Shown: piece by piece, positions 9,295-19,125 of the stretch
How positions within the stretch are numbered: the stretch's first letter is position 1
Layout of the letters: each line of letters starts with the position of its first letter
NCBI GenBank assembly: GCA_947174015.1
Contig: CAMWHJ010000002.1
Span: 26,206 to 90,205, forward strand
DNA length: 64,000 nucleotides
Direction of reading: 5' to 3'
Source: an uncultured Lachnospiraceae bacterium
GTDB lineage: Bacteria; Bacillota; Clostridia; Lachnospirales; Lachnospiraceae
The notes under the pieces: generated by a model
What the model saw: the letters and a program-made list of their open reading frames with translations, nothing else
What the model was told of the DNA's origin: nothing
Databases searched by the model: none
Translations under genes and position numbers: made by a program

Positions 9295-10197
9295 TTACCC
9301 TTGTTCAATATGAACCGAAAGCTGGTTGTACGGAATGGAAATTCCTGCTTCATCAAAAGATAACTTGATATTCTCCGTTAAATGCCATTTCACTGCCCAA
9401 TATTCCTTTGTGGGAACCCACACATGAATTCCCAGCATCACGGCACTGTCGGCCAAATTATCTACAAAAATGTCAATGGGCTTATCCTTTAAGACAGACT
9501 CTTCTCTCACAATAAGCTGTTCTAAGCACTTTTTAGCCTCTAAAATATTGGCATCATAAGAGATTCCCACACTGATATCTACTCTGCGCTCTTCCTGTCC
9601 GGTTACATTCACAATATTGGAATTCATCAGGGTACCGTTGGGAATCATTATTACCTTGTTATCGTTGGTTAAAAGCTTAGTATAGAAAATCTGAATCTGC
9701 ATTACCGTTCCCTCAAAGCTGCCATCCACGATAAAATCGCCTATCTTAAAGGGCTGTAAAATTAGAATAAGCACACCGCCTGCAAAGTTTGACAAGCTGC
9801 CCTGCAGTGCAAGACCAATGGCCACACCTGCCGAACCCACCAAAGTCACAATGGAGGTGGTCTGAATCCCCAATTTCCCGGCAATTATCATAACCAGCAC
9901 CAGATACAAAAGCACTCTCAGCAGAGAATCAATAAACTGTTCCACTCCCTTGTCTGCACTGGAACGTTGTAAGGAACGTCTTATAATCTTTCGAATCAAG
10001 GAGATAATCTTCTTTCCAATAAAGAAAATTATTATGCAAATCAAAATATTGATTCCGAAATCAATAATCCCCGGTATATAACCCTGCAGAGTCTCCATCA
10101 GCACACTGGGCTTTACATCTTCTATGGTAAGGTTAGAAAGTTCATCCACCTGCTGGGCAATCTGGGTTTCGAGACTTTCTTCCGCTAATAAATACAT
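9295..10197 (-). CDS. small-conductance mechanosensitive channel, MscS family
   Basis: VTLVGSAGVAIGLALQGSLSNFAGGVLILILQPFKIGDFI typical MscS pore/beta domain. Confidence 0.93.
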   Translation of the reverse strand: MYLLAEESLETQIAQQVDELSNLTIEDVKPSVLMETLQGYIPGIIDFGINILICIIIFFIGKKIISLIRKIIRRSLQRSSADKGVEQFIDSLLRVLLYLVLVMIIAGKLGIQTTSIVTLVGSAGVAIGLALQGSLSNFAGGVLILILQPFKIGDFIVDGSFEGTVMQIQIFYTKLLTNDNKVIMIPNGTLMNSNIVNVTGQEERRVDISVGISYDANILEAKKCLEQLIVREESVLKDKPIDIFVDNLADSAVMLGIHVWVPTKEYWAVKWHLTENIKLSFDEAGISIPYNQLSVHIEQG

Positions 10198-10219
10198 ACT
10201 TGCTCCTTTCTTTTTTCTG

Positions 10220-12418
10220 TTAGGAAAGAACTCTTTCAAAGATAGATACACTTAACGGTGCCAGCTTTACCCTCAGGCAATAGGCTCTCTCATCACATTC
10301 TTCTTCTCTTGCGGTCTTTATGTTGGCATTGACTCCATGAGTTCCACAAAATGCCTTGTCATCACTGTTAAAAATTTCACGATATTGTCCCGGATAAGGT
10401 ACACCGATTTTGTAATTTTCCCGATGTACCGGAGTAAAGTTACAAATCACCAGCAAATCCTCTTCCGGTTTGCTGCCTTTTCGCAAAAATACGCTAAGGG
10501 TTTCATTAATAGCCGTGTTGTTAATCCACTCTAAGCCCTGATTTTCCTCCTCCAACTCATATAATGCAGGATATGTTTGATACAGCTCATTTAGTACAGA
10601 AATCATTTTCATCACACCGGCATTTTTTTTCTTTTTCAAAAGCTTCCACTCCGGTGTAAGACTTTCACACCACTCATACTCTCCGGCTGTTTCGTTGCCC
10701 ATAAAGGTAAGTTTTTTCCCTGGATGTACCATTTGATAGGCATACATCAGACGAAGGTGTGAAAATCTTGCATCCCCCTCCCCTGTCATTTTATTCAGCA
10801 TAGAATGTTTGCCATGTACCACCTCATCATGGGAAAACGGCAACATATAATGTTCGTTGCAGGCATACACCATAGTATTCAGAAATTCATTGTAATAGCC
10901 CTTTCGGAATAATGGATCACAGCCAAAAAAGCGAAAAGCTTCGTTCATAAACTCAAAATTCCACCGGTAATCAAAGCCCAAACCTTCTTCTCCCAGCGGT
11001 GCAGTAATGTTTCCAAAGAGCGTAGACTCCTCCGCAATCATCAATACATTGGGGTTCCGTTTCTTTATAATAGAATTTAAGTGCTTGATAAATTCTATTC
11101 CCTCCAAATTTTCACTGCCGCCATAAATGTTTGGTGTCCAATCGCCATCTAAACGGTCATAGTCATGATAGAGCATGGAGGACACTGCATCCACCCGAAG
11201 CCCATCTACATGAAACTCCTCCACCCAATACAGGGCATTGGCAATGAGGAAATTGCTGACTTCCTTTTTTCCATAATCAAAAGCATAAGTTCCCCAGCGC
11301 TTATGCTCCCGGCGGTTTTCCAATGAGGGTTCATAGAGCGGATATCCATTAAAACACATAAGCCCGTCCCCATTTTTTGGAAAATGTGCCGGAACCCAGT
11401 CTAAGATTACCCCAATCCCTGCCTTGTGAAGCTCATCAATAAAATATTTGAAATCATTAAATGAACCAAAACGGCTGGTGGGAGCATAGTACCCGGTGGT
11501 TTGATAGCCCCATGATTCGTCTAAAATATGTTCCATCACCGGCATAATTTCCACATGGGTCATATGTAATTCACTCACATGTGAAATAACCATAGGTGCC
11601 AACTCCCGATAATTGTAAAAGGTCTTCTTACCCTTTTTCTGAAAGGAACCAAGATGCAGCTCATAGACAGAAATGGGCTGCCTGTGATAGTCTGTTGTCT
11701 CTCTCTTTTTCAGCCATGCACTGTCACTCCATTTATATTTCTCTGTCTCCCCTACCACAGAACAGGAGTTCGGGCGAAGTTCAAAAGTATTGGCATAAGG
11801 ATCCGATTTTAAAAGAACTAGCCCGCCCCGCATTTTAATTTCATATTTGTAAATATCTCCCTCCTTTGCCTCTGGCACAAAGAGTTCAAAAATATCACTA
11901 TCGGATACCCGCTGCATCTGGTGGCGTCTGCCGTCCCAGTGATTAAATTTTCCTACTACGCTGACCCGCACAGCCTTTGGCACCCAAACTGCAAATTGTA
12001 CTCCAAAAACTCCGTCCCGCACCATGGGATGTGCTCCCAGCACCTGATATATCTCATAATGAATACCAGCAGAAAATTTTACACAATCTTCACCTGTAAT
12101 CAACGGTTCAAAACGATAACTGTCTTCTATCTGGATTTCTTCTTTTCCTTCTGTAACCAGAAAACGGTAATTCATCTTCTTCTTGCCCGGAATAAATACC
12201 GCATAAAACCCCTCTTCATCCACCTGTTCCATAGGATATATCTTGCCAGTGTCCTTAAATTTTACTTTCACATCACTTGCCTGTGGCTGAAAGGTTTGTA
12301 TCAGCATTCCTTTTTTTACTGGAAATGCACCTAAAATTCTCTGAGGCTTGTCCTCTTCTGAGTACACCACAGATTCAATTTTAGGCCAATTCATCAAATC
12401 ATATAGTTTATCTGTCAT
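10220..12418 (-). CDS. glgB: 1,4-alpha-glucan branching enzyme
   Basis: GH13 motifs DWVPAHFP, GLRVDAVSSML, EESTLF, PFSHDEVVHGKHSM. Confidence 0.96.
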   Translation of the reverse strand: MTDKLYDLMNWPKIESVVYSEEDKPQRILGAFPVKKGMLIQTFQPQASDVKVKFKDTGKIYPMEQVDEEGFYAVFIPGKKKMNYRFLVTEGKEEIQIEDSYRFEPLITGEDCVKFSAGIHYEIYQVLGAHPMVRDGVFGVQFAVWVPKAVRVSVVGKFNHWDGRRHQMQRVSDSDIFELFVPEAKEGDIYKYEIKMRGGLVLLKSDPYANTFELRPNSCSVVGETEKYKWSDSAWLKKRETTDYHRQPISVYELHLGSFQKKGKKTFYNYRELAPMVISHVSELHMTHVEIMPVMEHILDESWGYQTTGYYAPTSRFGSFNDFKYFIDELHKAGIGVILDWVPAHFPKNGDGLMCFNGYPLYEPSLENRREHKRWGTYAFDYGKKEVSNFLIANALYWVEEFHVDGLRVDAVSSMLYHDYDRLDGDWTPNIYGGSENLEGIEFIKHLNSIIKKRNPNVLMIAEESTLFGNITAPLGEEGLGFDYRWNFEFMNEAFRFFGCDPLFRKGYYNEFLNTMVYACNEHYMLPFSHDEVVHGKHSMLNKMTGEGDARFSHLRLMYAYQMVHPGKKLTFMGNETAGEYEWCESLTPEWKLLKKKKNAGVMKMISVLNELYQTYPALYELEEENQGLEWINNTAINETLSVFLRKGSKPEEDLLVICNFTPVHRENYKIGVPYPGQYREIFNSDDKAFCGTHGVNANIKTAREEECDERAYCLRVKLAPLSVSIFERVLS

Positions 12419-12496
12419 AGCTTTTCCCTCCATACATTATTGTATGCAAAATTCGAGCATATTTTACAATTATGATACTATATTCTGCACTTTTTT

Positions 12497-13096
12497 TCAA
12501 CTTGAATAATTCTCTAAAAAGTCAAAAACCTCTTTTAAACCATCCAACTGCACTCCCGCATCTACCTGTACTTGAATTTCCGGTGGCAGGGAACTGTAAG
12601 AAATATCTGTCTCTGTGTAAATTTCACCGCTGTCCGTATAGTAAACAATAATATTGCCCTCCCCATCAAGCTTCACTTGATACCCCATGGCAACTTGGGA
12701 ATCTTTATAGGTCTTTCGCAGCACCAGCTTATTGGAAGAAAAGCACACCATTGTAAAGTCGCATAAGCCTTTCTGTAAATCACTTTGGGAGGGCGACTGA
12801 GCATACGCCTTGATTTTCTCCAACATTTCTTCTCTGGTGCAGCCTACGTATTCTGCGGGCATAGGAAGTTTTTCCTCTGTCAGCTGGTTCTGCTGCAAAT
12901 CATAACTCTCCAAGATATAAACAGTCTGATCCGAGGTATACTTGTCTGTTTCAACTGCAGTTCTTTGGGTATCTTCTATATGCTCTGATTCCTGCTGATT
13001 TTCCTCATCTCTGGACATATAATATCCGGTCATATAAGAAGCACCGGCAGCCAGTGCCAGAAATAGTAAAAAGCTGATAATATAGGTCTTTTTCAT
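12497..13096 (-). CDS. membrane-anchored secreted protein, possibly BofC C-terminal-domain-like
   Basis: N-terminal TM anchor, then YILESYDLQQNQL...; resemblance to BofC is weak. Confidence 0.5.
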   Translation of the reverse strand: MKKTYIISFLLFLALAAGASYMTGYYMSRDEENQQESEHIEDTQRTAVETDKYTSDQTVYILESYDLQQNQLTEEKLPMPAEYVGCTREEMLEKIKAYAQSPSQSDLQKGLCDFTMVCFSSNKLVLRKTYKDSQVAMGYQVKLDGEGNIIVYYTDSGEIYTETDISYSSLPPEIQVQVDAGVQLDGLKEVFDFLENYSS

Positions 13097-13161
13097 ATCA
13101 TTTCTCCTTTTCTTTCCCTATATTATCAGCCAAATTATTATATTTTATACAATTTTTTCCA

Positions 13162-14808
13162 TTAGATTAAATGAAGCTTCTGTGCTATTCCCACAATCAA
13201 ATATCCCTTAGGCAGTGAAAACAGCTCTTCTTCGGTAAATTCCTTTAATACCAGCAACAGTATACCATAAACTGCCACAGCCACCACCAACGCAATCACG
13301 ATGCTGACAGTATTACTGTCAATCAACTGTTCCAGTCCCAGATATACCAGATAAGACAATAAACCCATGGCAGCAGAGGCAATGATGGGAATCACAAAAG
13401 TCTTATGAATTTCCTGCCGATAGCCGGTGGCTCGCCGGATGGCAATGGAATTTAGTATACACATCAACAGAGCAAAAAACACATTTCCAATGACCATAGA
13501 ATAAATACTTAAATCAGTAAATGCCACCAAAACATACACCAAGGCTACATGTAACACCAAGGAAATAAAGGCATTGGTCACCGGCACATTCATTCGATTT
13601 AACCCCTGTAAAATTCCATTGGATAAGGTGGACAGGGAATAGAATACTACCGCACTGGAGCCCGCCATCAAAAGCTGTGCTGGAAGTTCTCTGCTGTCAT
13701 TAAATAGTAACTGCAGAATCGGTGAGCCCAACACTGCCAGCCCAACACTGCTGGGAATGGCAATGACCATCACAAACCGGATGGAAACATTTATTTTTTG
13801 CTGAATCAACCTTCGATCTCTGGCAGCAACTGCCGCTGTCAGACTGGGAATGGTGGAGGCAGCCATGGCACTTGCTATGGACACCGGCACATTGACCAGC
13901 AGGCGGTATTTTCCGGTAAATACCCCAAACAACTCTGTATAATTCTTCACTCCCTTGGCACTCATTACATTACTAAAGATAATCTGATCAATAAACGTAC
14001 TGGAATTATATACGGCAGTGCTTAAAACTATCGGCACAATGGTGGAAAAAAGCAACAGATAAATTTCTTTGTAACTTTCCGTCTGTACTGTGATGTCCCG
14101 TGCCATTTTCCTGCGAAGTACCCGCTTGTAGGCAGCCATCATAAACAGCAAAAAACCCAGACCCACCAAAGCTCCGGCAAAGGTACCCAGCGTACTTCCT
14201 GCCGCACCATAAGCTCCGGCATAATTTTCATTCTGCAAAATTTTAGCCACTTTACTGCCATAAGCAAAGAGATAGTAAGCAGCCACTATACTGACTATTG
14301 CATTGACAATCTGCTCCACAATTTGGGAAACCGCTGTGGGCATCATAGTTCCTAATCCCTGACAATAACCTCGCAGAACGCCCATAATTGCCACAATCAA
14401 TATGGTGGGTGCCAACACACGCAAAGAAAAGGCTATCATGGAATCTTTCATAATGGTTCCGGCAATAAAATCTGCCAACAGAAATGTCACCGAAGCGATA
14501 AAGGTACCCACCACCAGTGCAAAAAACATACCTGCCTTAAAAATCTTATATGCGTTCTTATGTTCCTTATTATGTGTTCTCGCTGCCACCAGCTTAGAAA
14601 TAGCCGTAGGCAGGGAATAAGAAGATATCAGCAGCATCATGGAATACACCTCAAAGGCAAAACCATAAAGTCCATTTCCATAATCTCCAATCACTCTGGT
14701 AACCGGAACGCGGTAAAGCAGTCCAATAACACGAGCCAATATGGAGGCAGTTGCAAGAATACTTCCCTGCACCACAAATCCTGTGCTGTTTGTCTTTTTC
14801 TGTCCCAT
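13162..14808 (-). CDS. polysaccharide biosynthesis/SpoVB-type flippase (MATE/MVF superfamily)
   Basis: 548 aa, about 14 TM; GSILATASILARVIGLLYRVPVTRVIGDYGNGLYGFAFEVYSMML. Confidence 0.9.
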   Translation of the reverse strand: MGQKKTNSTGFVVQGSILATASILARVIGLLYRVPVTRVIGDYGNGLYGFAFEVYSMMLLISSYSLPTAISKLVAARTHNKEHKNAYKIFKAGMFFALVVGTFIASVTFLLADFIAGTIMKDSMIAFSLRVLAPTILIVAIMGVLRGYCQGLGTMMPTAVSQIVEQIVNAIVSIVAAYYLFAYGSKVAKILQNENYAGAYGAAGSTLGTFAGALVGLGFLLFMMAAYKRVLRRKMARDITVQTESYKEIYLLLFSTIVPIVLSTAVYNSSTFIDQIIFSNVMSAKGVKNYTELFGVFTGKYRLLVNVPVSIASAMAASTIPSLTAAVAARDRRLIQQKINVSIRFVMVIAIPSSVGLAVLGSPILQLLFNDSRELPAQLLMAGSSAVVFYSLSTLSNGILQGLNRMNVPVTNAFISLVLHVALVYVLVAFTDLSIYSMVIGNVFFALLMCILNSIAIRRATGYRQEIHKTFVIPIIASAAMGLLSYLVYLGLEQLIDSNTVSIVIALVVAVAVYGILLLVLKEFTEEELFSLPKGYLIVGIAQKLHLI

Positions 14809-14822
14809 AGTAGTTCTCCTTT

Positions 14823-15320
14823 TTATCGTGTAATCCCCAGTTGCCTTAAAATCTCTTCCTGCTTTGCAAACATGACCTTCTCTTCCTCCGGTTCCATATG
14901 ATCATAGCCCATCAAATGAAGCATACTGTGGGCAATCAGAAAGGCAAACTCCCGCTGATAGCTGTGACCGTAGCCCAATGCCTGATCTTTCATCTTATCC
15001 AGCGAGATAATAATATCTCCCAGCATCAGTTCTCCGCTCTCCGGATGAAAACATTCCGGCTGCTGTTCTTCTATGGCATCAAAACATCCTGCCTTTGAGT
15101 ACTCTACCATAGGAAAGGACAACACATCTGTGGCGGCATCTATGCTTCTGCATTCCTTATTGATTTCATGAATCTTGTCGTTATCAGTCAAAATCACATT
15201 GACTTCACACTCATAGGGGCATGCTTCATAATCCAAGGCTGCATTTACCACCAGTTCTGCCAGTTCCCCATAGGAAATCCCTAAATCCAACGTATATTCT
15301 TCTTCCAGACTAATTGTCAT
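14823..15320 (-). CDS. ybeY: endoribonuclease YbeY
   Basis: Zn motif HSMLHLMGYDHMEPEEEKVMFAKQEEIL; LTDNDKIHEINKECR...TDVLSFPM. Confidence 0.96.
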   Translation of the reverse strand: MTISLEEEYTLDLGISYGELAELVVNAALDYEACPYECEVNVILTDNDKIHEINKECRSIDAATDVLSFPMVEYSKAGCFDAIEEQQPECFHPESGELMLGDIIISLDKMKDQALGYGHSYQREFAFLIAHSMLHLMGYDHMEPEEEKVMFAKQEEILRQLGITR

Positions 15321-15342
15321 CACTTTCTTCCTTTCTGTGCAC

Positions 15343-15367
15343 GTAACTGTTTTGTACCTTCCCGGTT
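15343..15367. repeat. mini copy (G) of the GTAAC family
   Basis: gtaactgttttgtaccttcccggttac, homologous to the first hairpin of copies D/F (gtaactattcagtaccttcatagttac). Confidence 0.45.
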
Positions 15368-16541
15368 ACTCCTTCTCTTTGACCTTATCACATAAGCGTA
15401 CAATTAGAAAATCTCTTAATAGTGCATAATCTCTCATGGAAAGCTCTGATTTATCCAAAAGCCCCCGATTGACCTTCTGCCGGATAATGGCATTTAAATA
15501 GACATCCTCAGCCGTTTCCCCCGCATATCCGGATTCCTTTGCAAGCACCAGTGTCTCTGTCACCAGAACAATACTTGCCTCTCTGGTCAAAGGTTTCTCA
15601 CTTTCTGCTGCCAAAGACAGCACCACATCCACCATTCGTTTCGGCAGTTTTTTCCAGTATGCAGTTTCAATAAAAGGATCCACATAATTTTTCCCCAAAG
15701 TTCTTGCATAATTGTAATAATATATACTGCATTTTGTCAAAAGACTGTCTGCTCCCAGCATAGTTGCTGCTGTTGCTGCCAATGAAGCAGAGTCAGCGGC
15801 ATGGTTATACACCCTGCGTTTTGTCTTAATCATGGCAGAAATAATTGCATATTCTGGCTTAATAATTTTATTCAATGTATAGTTTTCCTTGTTGCGGCTG
15901 CGATACAAGTAAGGAAATACCACAATTACCGCCAAAATATTTATCCCAGCTCCTATTAAAATATCAAATAGTATGTTGATCTTAAAGCGCTCTGTCCTAA
16001 AAAACACATAGACACACATGGTAAGTACATAGATGGAAAACATGGTAATCAAACCTGACATTACCTGCCTTTTCTTGGTAAGGCAGCTGCTGAAATAGGC
16101 CGCAACAATACCGGCGATTAAGTAAAAGAGCAGGATTTCTATATGCATCCCTCCCCACAAAAACACCGTGCTAAGTATCACTGCATGTGCCGCAATGGCA
16201 GGTACAATGCCGCAGACCACACCCATCATTACCGGAAGAACCAGTACCGTATCACAGTAATCTGGTTCGTACACCATAAATATGCCCAAAACCAAGCCAA
16301 TACCATACACGATACTGATTTCCACCGGAGATATGGGATGGTATTCCTTTACGTTTATCACATCCGCAGCATAAGCAACAATAAAGGCTGTGCACAGCAC
16401 TAAGGAAAGTGCCATAATGGAAATGGTTTTCTGAATGCTCATATGAAGCAGGAAGAAAGGCACTCCTCCAGAAACTATTAACGTTTCTAAATACACAGCC
16501 ACCGCCATTTGTATATTCCTTTTTTCGGATATTTTTTTCAT
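15366..16541 (-). CDS. degenerate 7TM-HD (PgpH-like) membrane protein lacking HD metal ligands
   Basis: 391 aa; 7TM region, then RRVYNHAADSASLAATAATMLGADSLLTKCSIYYYNYARTLGK which aligns by eye with the PgpH PGTYHHSxxVxNLxExAAxxIGANxLLxRVGxYYHDIGK region. Confidence 0.7.
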   Translation of the reverse strand: MKKISEKRNIQMAVAVYLETLIVSGGVPFFLLHMSIQKTISIMALSLVLCTAFIVAYAADVINVKEYHPISPVEISIVYGIGLVLGIFMVYEPDYCDTVLVLPVMMGVVCGIVPAIAAHAVILSTVFLWGGMHIEILLFYLIAGIVAAYFSSCLTKKRQVMSGLITMFSIYVLTMCVYVFFRTERFKINILFDILIGAGINILAVIVVFPYLYRSRNKENYTLNKIIKPEYAIISAMIKTKRRVYNHAADSASLAATAATMLGADSLLTKCSIYYYNYARTLGKNYVDPFIETAYWKKLPKRMVDVVLSLAAESEKPLTREASIVLVTETLVLAKESGYAGETAEDVYLNAIIRQKVNRGLLDKSELSMRDYALLRDFLIVRLCDKVKEKE

Positions 16542-17527
16542 CTTGCCGTTCCCCCACGCTTTGGCTTCGACTGCTTACTCTCATAATCCTCATATGCTTT
16601 TACAATTTTCTGTACCAAGGGATGGCGCACCACATCCTTGCTTGTCAAGCTGCAGAAAGCTATCTCGTCCACCTTCTTAAGCACCCGCTCTGCCATCTCA
16701 AGACCAGACTTCTGATCCTTTGGCAAATCCTTTTGGGTAGCATCTCCGGTGATCACCACCTTAGATCCAAAGCCGATTCGGGTTAAAAACATCTTCATCT
16801 GTGCTGGTGTAGTATTTTGAGCCTCATCCAAAATAATGAAAGCATTATCTAGAGTACGTCCACGCATATAGGCAAGAGGTGCCACCTCAATAAGCCCTTT
16901 TTCCATATTTTTCAAAAAACTGTCCGCCCCCATAATCTGATATAAGGCATCATAAAGAGGACGCAAATAGGGGTCTACTTTGCTCTGTAAATCTCCCGGC
17001 AGAAATCCCAGCTTTTCTCCCGCTTCAATGGCAGGTCTGGTGAGAATGATTCTGCTGACTTCATCATTTTTGAAGGCGGAAATTGCCATGGCCATGGCAA
17101 GGTAGGTCTTACCGGTACCGGCAGGACCAATACCGAAAACTATCATCTTGTCACGAATGGCATCTACATATTCCTTCTGTCCCAAGGTCTTTGGCTTAAC
17201 AGGTTTCCCCTGAATGGTGTGACAGATACAGTCCTTGTCAATCTCCAGTATCTGCCCCTCCTTTTCCTCAAAGGTCAGGGACAGAATATAGTCCACATTC
17301 TGCTCGGTAATTTGGTTGCCACGCTTTGAGAGAGCGGTAAGATTTTCAAAAATCGTCTGTGCCTTTTCCACCTCATGAGGTGTCCCTATCACATGAATCC
17401 CCTCTCCTCTTGTAACAATGGTTACATTTAAGGTATGTTCAATTTTCTTTATATAATGATCAAACTGCCCAAATACATTTTTCATGTGTTCCATGGGTAT
17501 GTTAATTATCACTTCCTGATTCTCCAT
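16538..17527 (-). CDS. phoH: PhoH-family ATPase
   Basis: FGIGPAGTGKTYLAMAMA; ILTRPAIEAGEKLGFLPGD; IILDEAQNTTPAQMKMFLTRIGFGSKVVITGD. Confidence 0.96.
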   Translation of the reverse strand: MENQEVIINIPMEHMKNVFGQFDHYIKKIEHTLNVTIVTRGEGIHVIGTPHEVEKAQTIFENLTALSKRGNQITEQNVDYILSLTFEEKEGQILEIDKDCICHTIQGKPVKPKTLGQKEYVDAIRDKMIVFGIGPAGTGKTYLAMAMAISAFKNDEVSRIILTRPAIEAGEKLGFLPGDLQSKVDPYLRPLYDALYQIMGADSFLKNMEKGLIEVAPLAYMRGRTLDNAFIILDEAQNTTPAQMKMFLTRIGFGSKVVITGDATQKDLPKDQKSGLEMAERVLKKVDEIAFCSLTSKDVVRHPLVQKIVKAYEDYESKQSKPKRGGTAR

Positions 17528-18755
17528 CAATTTGCTGTTCCTTTCCATCTATATTCAAGTCTATCGCTGTGGCTTCCTTGCGAATCCCCAGCTTTTCAAT
17601 GGCTGTCAGCCTTCCACTGGCATGACAGGTATTTTTGTCTATTTCTATTGTAACATTATTTTGCTGAATTTGAACCCCTTTTTCTTCTAAACTTTCCATA
17701 AATTTTAAAAGACGCTCTTTTGCTTTTTGTTCTGCTTGTGCTTTTGTATATTTTTTTGTTTCGATGATGTCTTCGCAGACAGTCACACTCCCCACAGATA
17801 TCGGCAAATAGAAATTCTCTCCAATGGTAAGCTGATGAATATCTGATATGGTATGATAAGTATTGTATTTTATCCTATGACATCCTAAAATCACGGACTT
17901 TTGGTTCCATTTCAGATATAAGCCATACCTGTTGTTTCCTGTGACCGTTCGAAGCTTGTAATCTAAGGAAAAACTGTCTTCATAATTATAATTTACTTTT
18001 CCGTAAATATCTGCATCCGCTGCCACATACTGATAATTGATAATTTCTTCTGCATCATCTGTAATGGGCAGTGCTGAACCCACCAGCAAATCCCCAGTCT
18101 TTACCACATCTCCCATTTGCACATAAGGTGTCCCTGCCCTGGTGATGATGCTGGTGATAATTGCCTCCTTGTTGGCATACAGATCACTGGGCTGATTCTC
18201 TTGAATATGCTCCACTGAAGTGTCCGTATTCTCTTGAATATCTACAATAAGCCGAGTACCCACCAACTTTGCCGAAGTCCAAATAATATCATTGAACTCC
18301 GCTCTCAGCAAAGTCTCTATCTCTTCACAGTTTACTTTAGATTTCCACATGCCATGCACTACCTGATGTTCTTCTAAAAACTGCAACAGCACATCATCGG
18401 TTCTGCCCCGGTTGCCATTAAATTCTATCTGCCACACAAATAAAGATAAAATGTAAACAAATACTGCACAGGCTGCGATTCCTGCAAAAAACATCTTTCG
18501 TTTTCGATATTTATACAAGAAAAAGGGAAAACCGTGACGTTCCAAAATCCTTACGGTTACATTGGTTTTGCGAATAATGGTTTTCAGTTTGCGGAAAGCA
18601 GGAACACTTAGATACATCTCATAGCTGTGATCCTTGGGCATAATATTCCAAATAAGAATGCTGTTCTTACTACAAAGATTTAGAAACCGCTCCGGTGAAC
18701 CGCCGGTAAGCCGGATACGCACATACCCTCTCAGAAATTTAAACAAAGCAAACAA
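17502..18755 (-). CDS. yqfD: sporulation protein YqfD
   Basis: LFALFKFLRGYVRIRLTGGSPERFLNLCSKNSILIWNI; probable TTG start at 18755 behind GGAGGG, because the track ATG at 18797 lies within the presumed promoter. Confidence 0.9.
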   Translation of the reverse strand: MFALFKFLRGYVRIRLTGGSPERFLNLCSKNSILIWNIMPKDHSYEMYLSVPAFRKLKTIIRKTNVTVRILERHGFPFFLYKYRKRKMFFAGIAACAVFVYILSLFVWQIEFNGNRGRTDDVLLQFLEEHQVVHGMWKSKVNCEEIETLLRAEFNDIIWTSAKLVGTRLIVDIQENTDTSVEHIQENQPSDLYANKEAIITSIITRAGTPYVQMGDVVKTGDLLVGSALPITDDAEEIINYQYVAADADIYGKVNYNYEDSFSLDYKLRTVTGNNRYGLYLKWNQKSVILGCHRIKYNTYHTISDIHQLTIGENFYLPISVGSVTVCEDIIETKKYTKAQAEQKAKERLLKFMESLEEKGVQIQQNNVTIEIDKNTCHASGRLTAIEKLGIRKEATAIDLNIDGKEQQIDGESGSDN

Positions 18756-18787
18756 AAGAGTCCCTCCAAAATCCGGCTTTCTACATA

Positions 18788-18828
18788 CTATATGCATGGG
18801 ACTATTTTTTCATTCCTATGCATATAAT
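18788..18828. promoter_or_regulatory. mirror-image divergent sporulation-type promoters between yqfD and yqfC
   Basis: atatgcatggga (18790-18801)/tcctatgcatat (18814-18825) inverted repeat; outward GCATATAGT and GCATATAAT resemble SigE -10 CATACANT. Confidence 0.45.
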
Positions 18829-18858
18829 GAATTAAATCAATTTCCAACCGGAGGAGTT

Positions 18859-19125
18859 ATGAAAGGCAAATTGAAAGAAGAATTAACCGAATCCCTGAGG
18901 CTGCCCAAGGACTTAATGTTCGGAGCCGTGATTGTCACTGCCACCGGAGACAGAGAAATCTATATCGAAAACTATAAGGGGCTTTTAGAATACTCAGATG
19001 ACAAAATCAAATTGCAAACCAAAACCTGTACTCTGACCATCTGCGGTAAAAATCTCGTCATCAGCTATTACACCAATGACGAGATGAAAATTATCGGCTG
19101 CATTGGATGTATCCGCTATTCCTGA
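18859..19125 (+). CDS. yqfC: sporulation protein YqfC (YabP/YqfC family)
   Basis: ggaggagttATG; MKGKLKEELTESLRLPKDLMFGAVIVTATGDREIYIENYKGLLEYSDDKIKLQTK. Confidence 0.9.
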   Translation: MKGKLKEELTESLRLPKDLMFGAVIVTATGDREIYIENYKGLLEYSDDKIKLQTKTCTLTICGKNLVISYYTNDEMKIIGCIGCIRYS

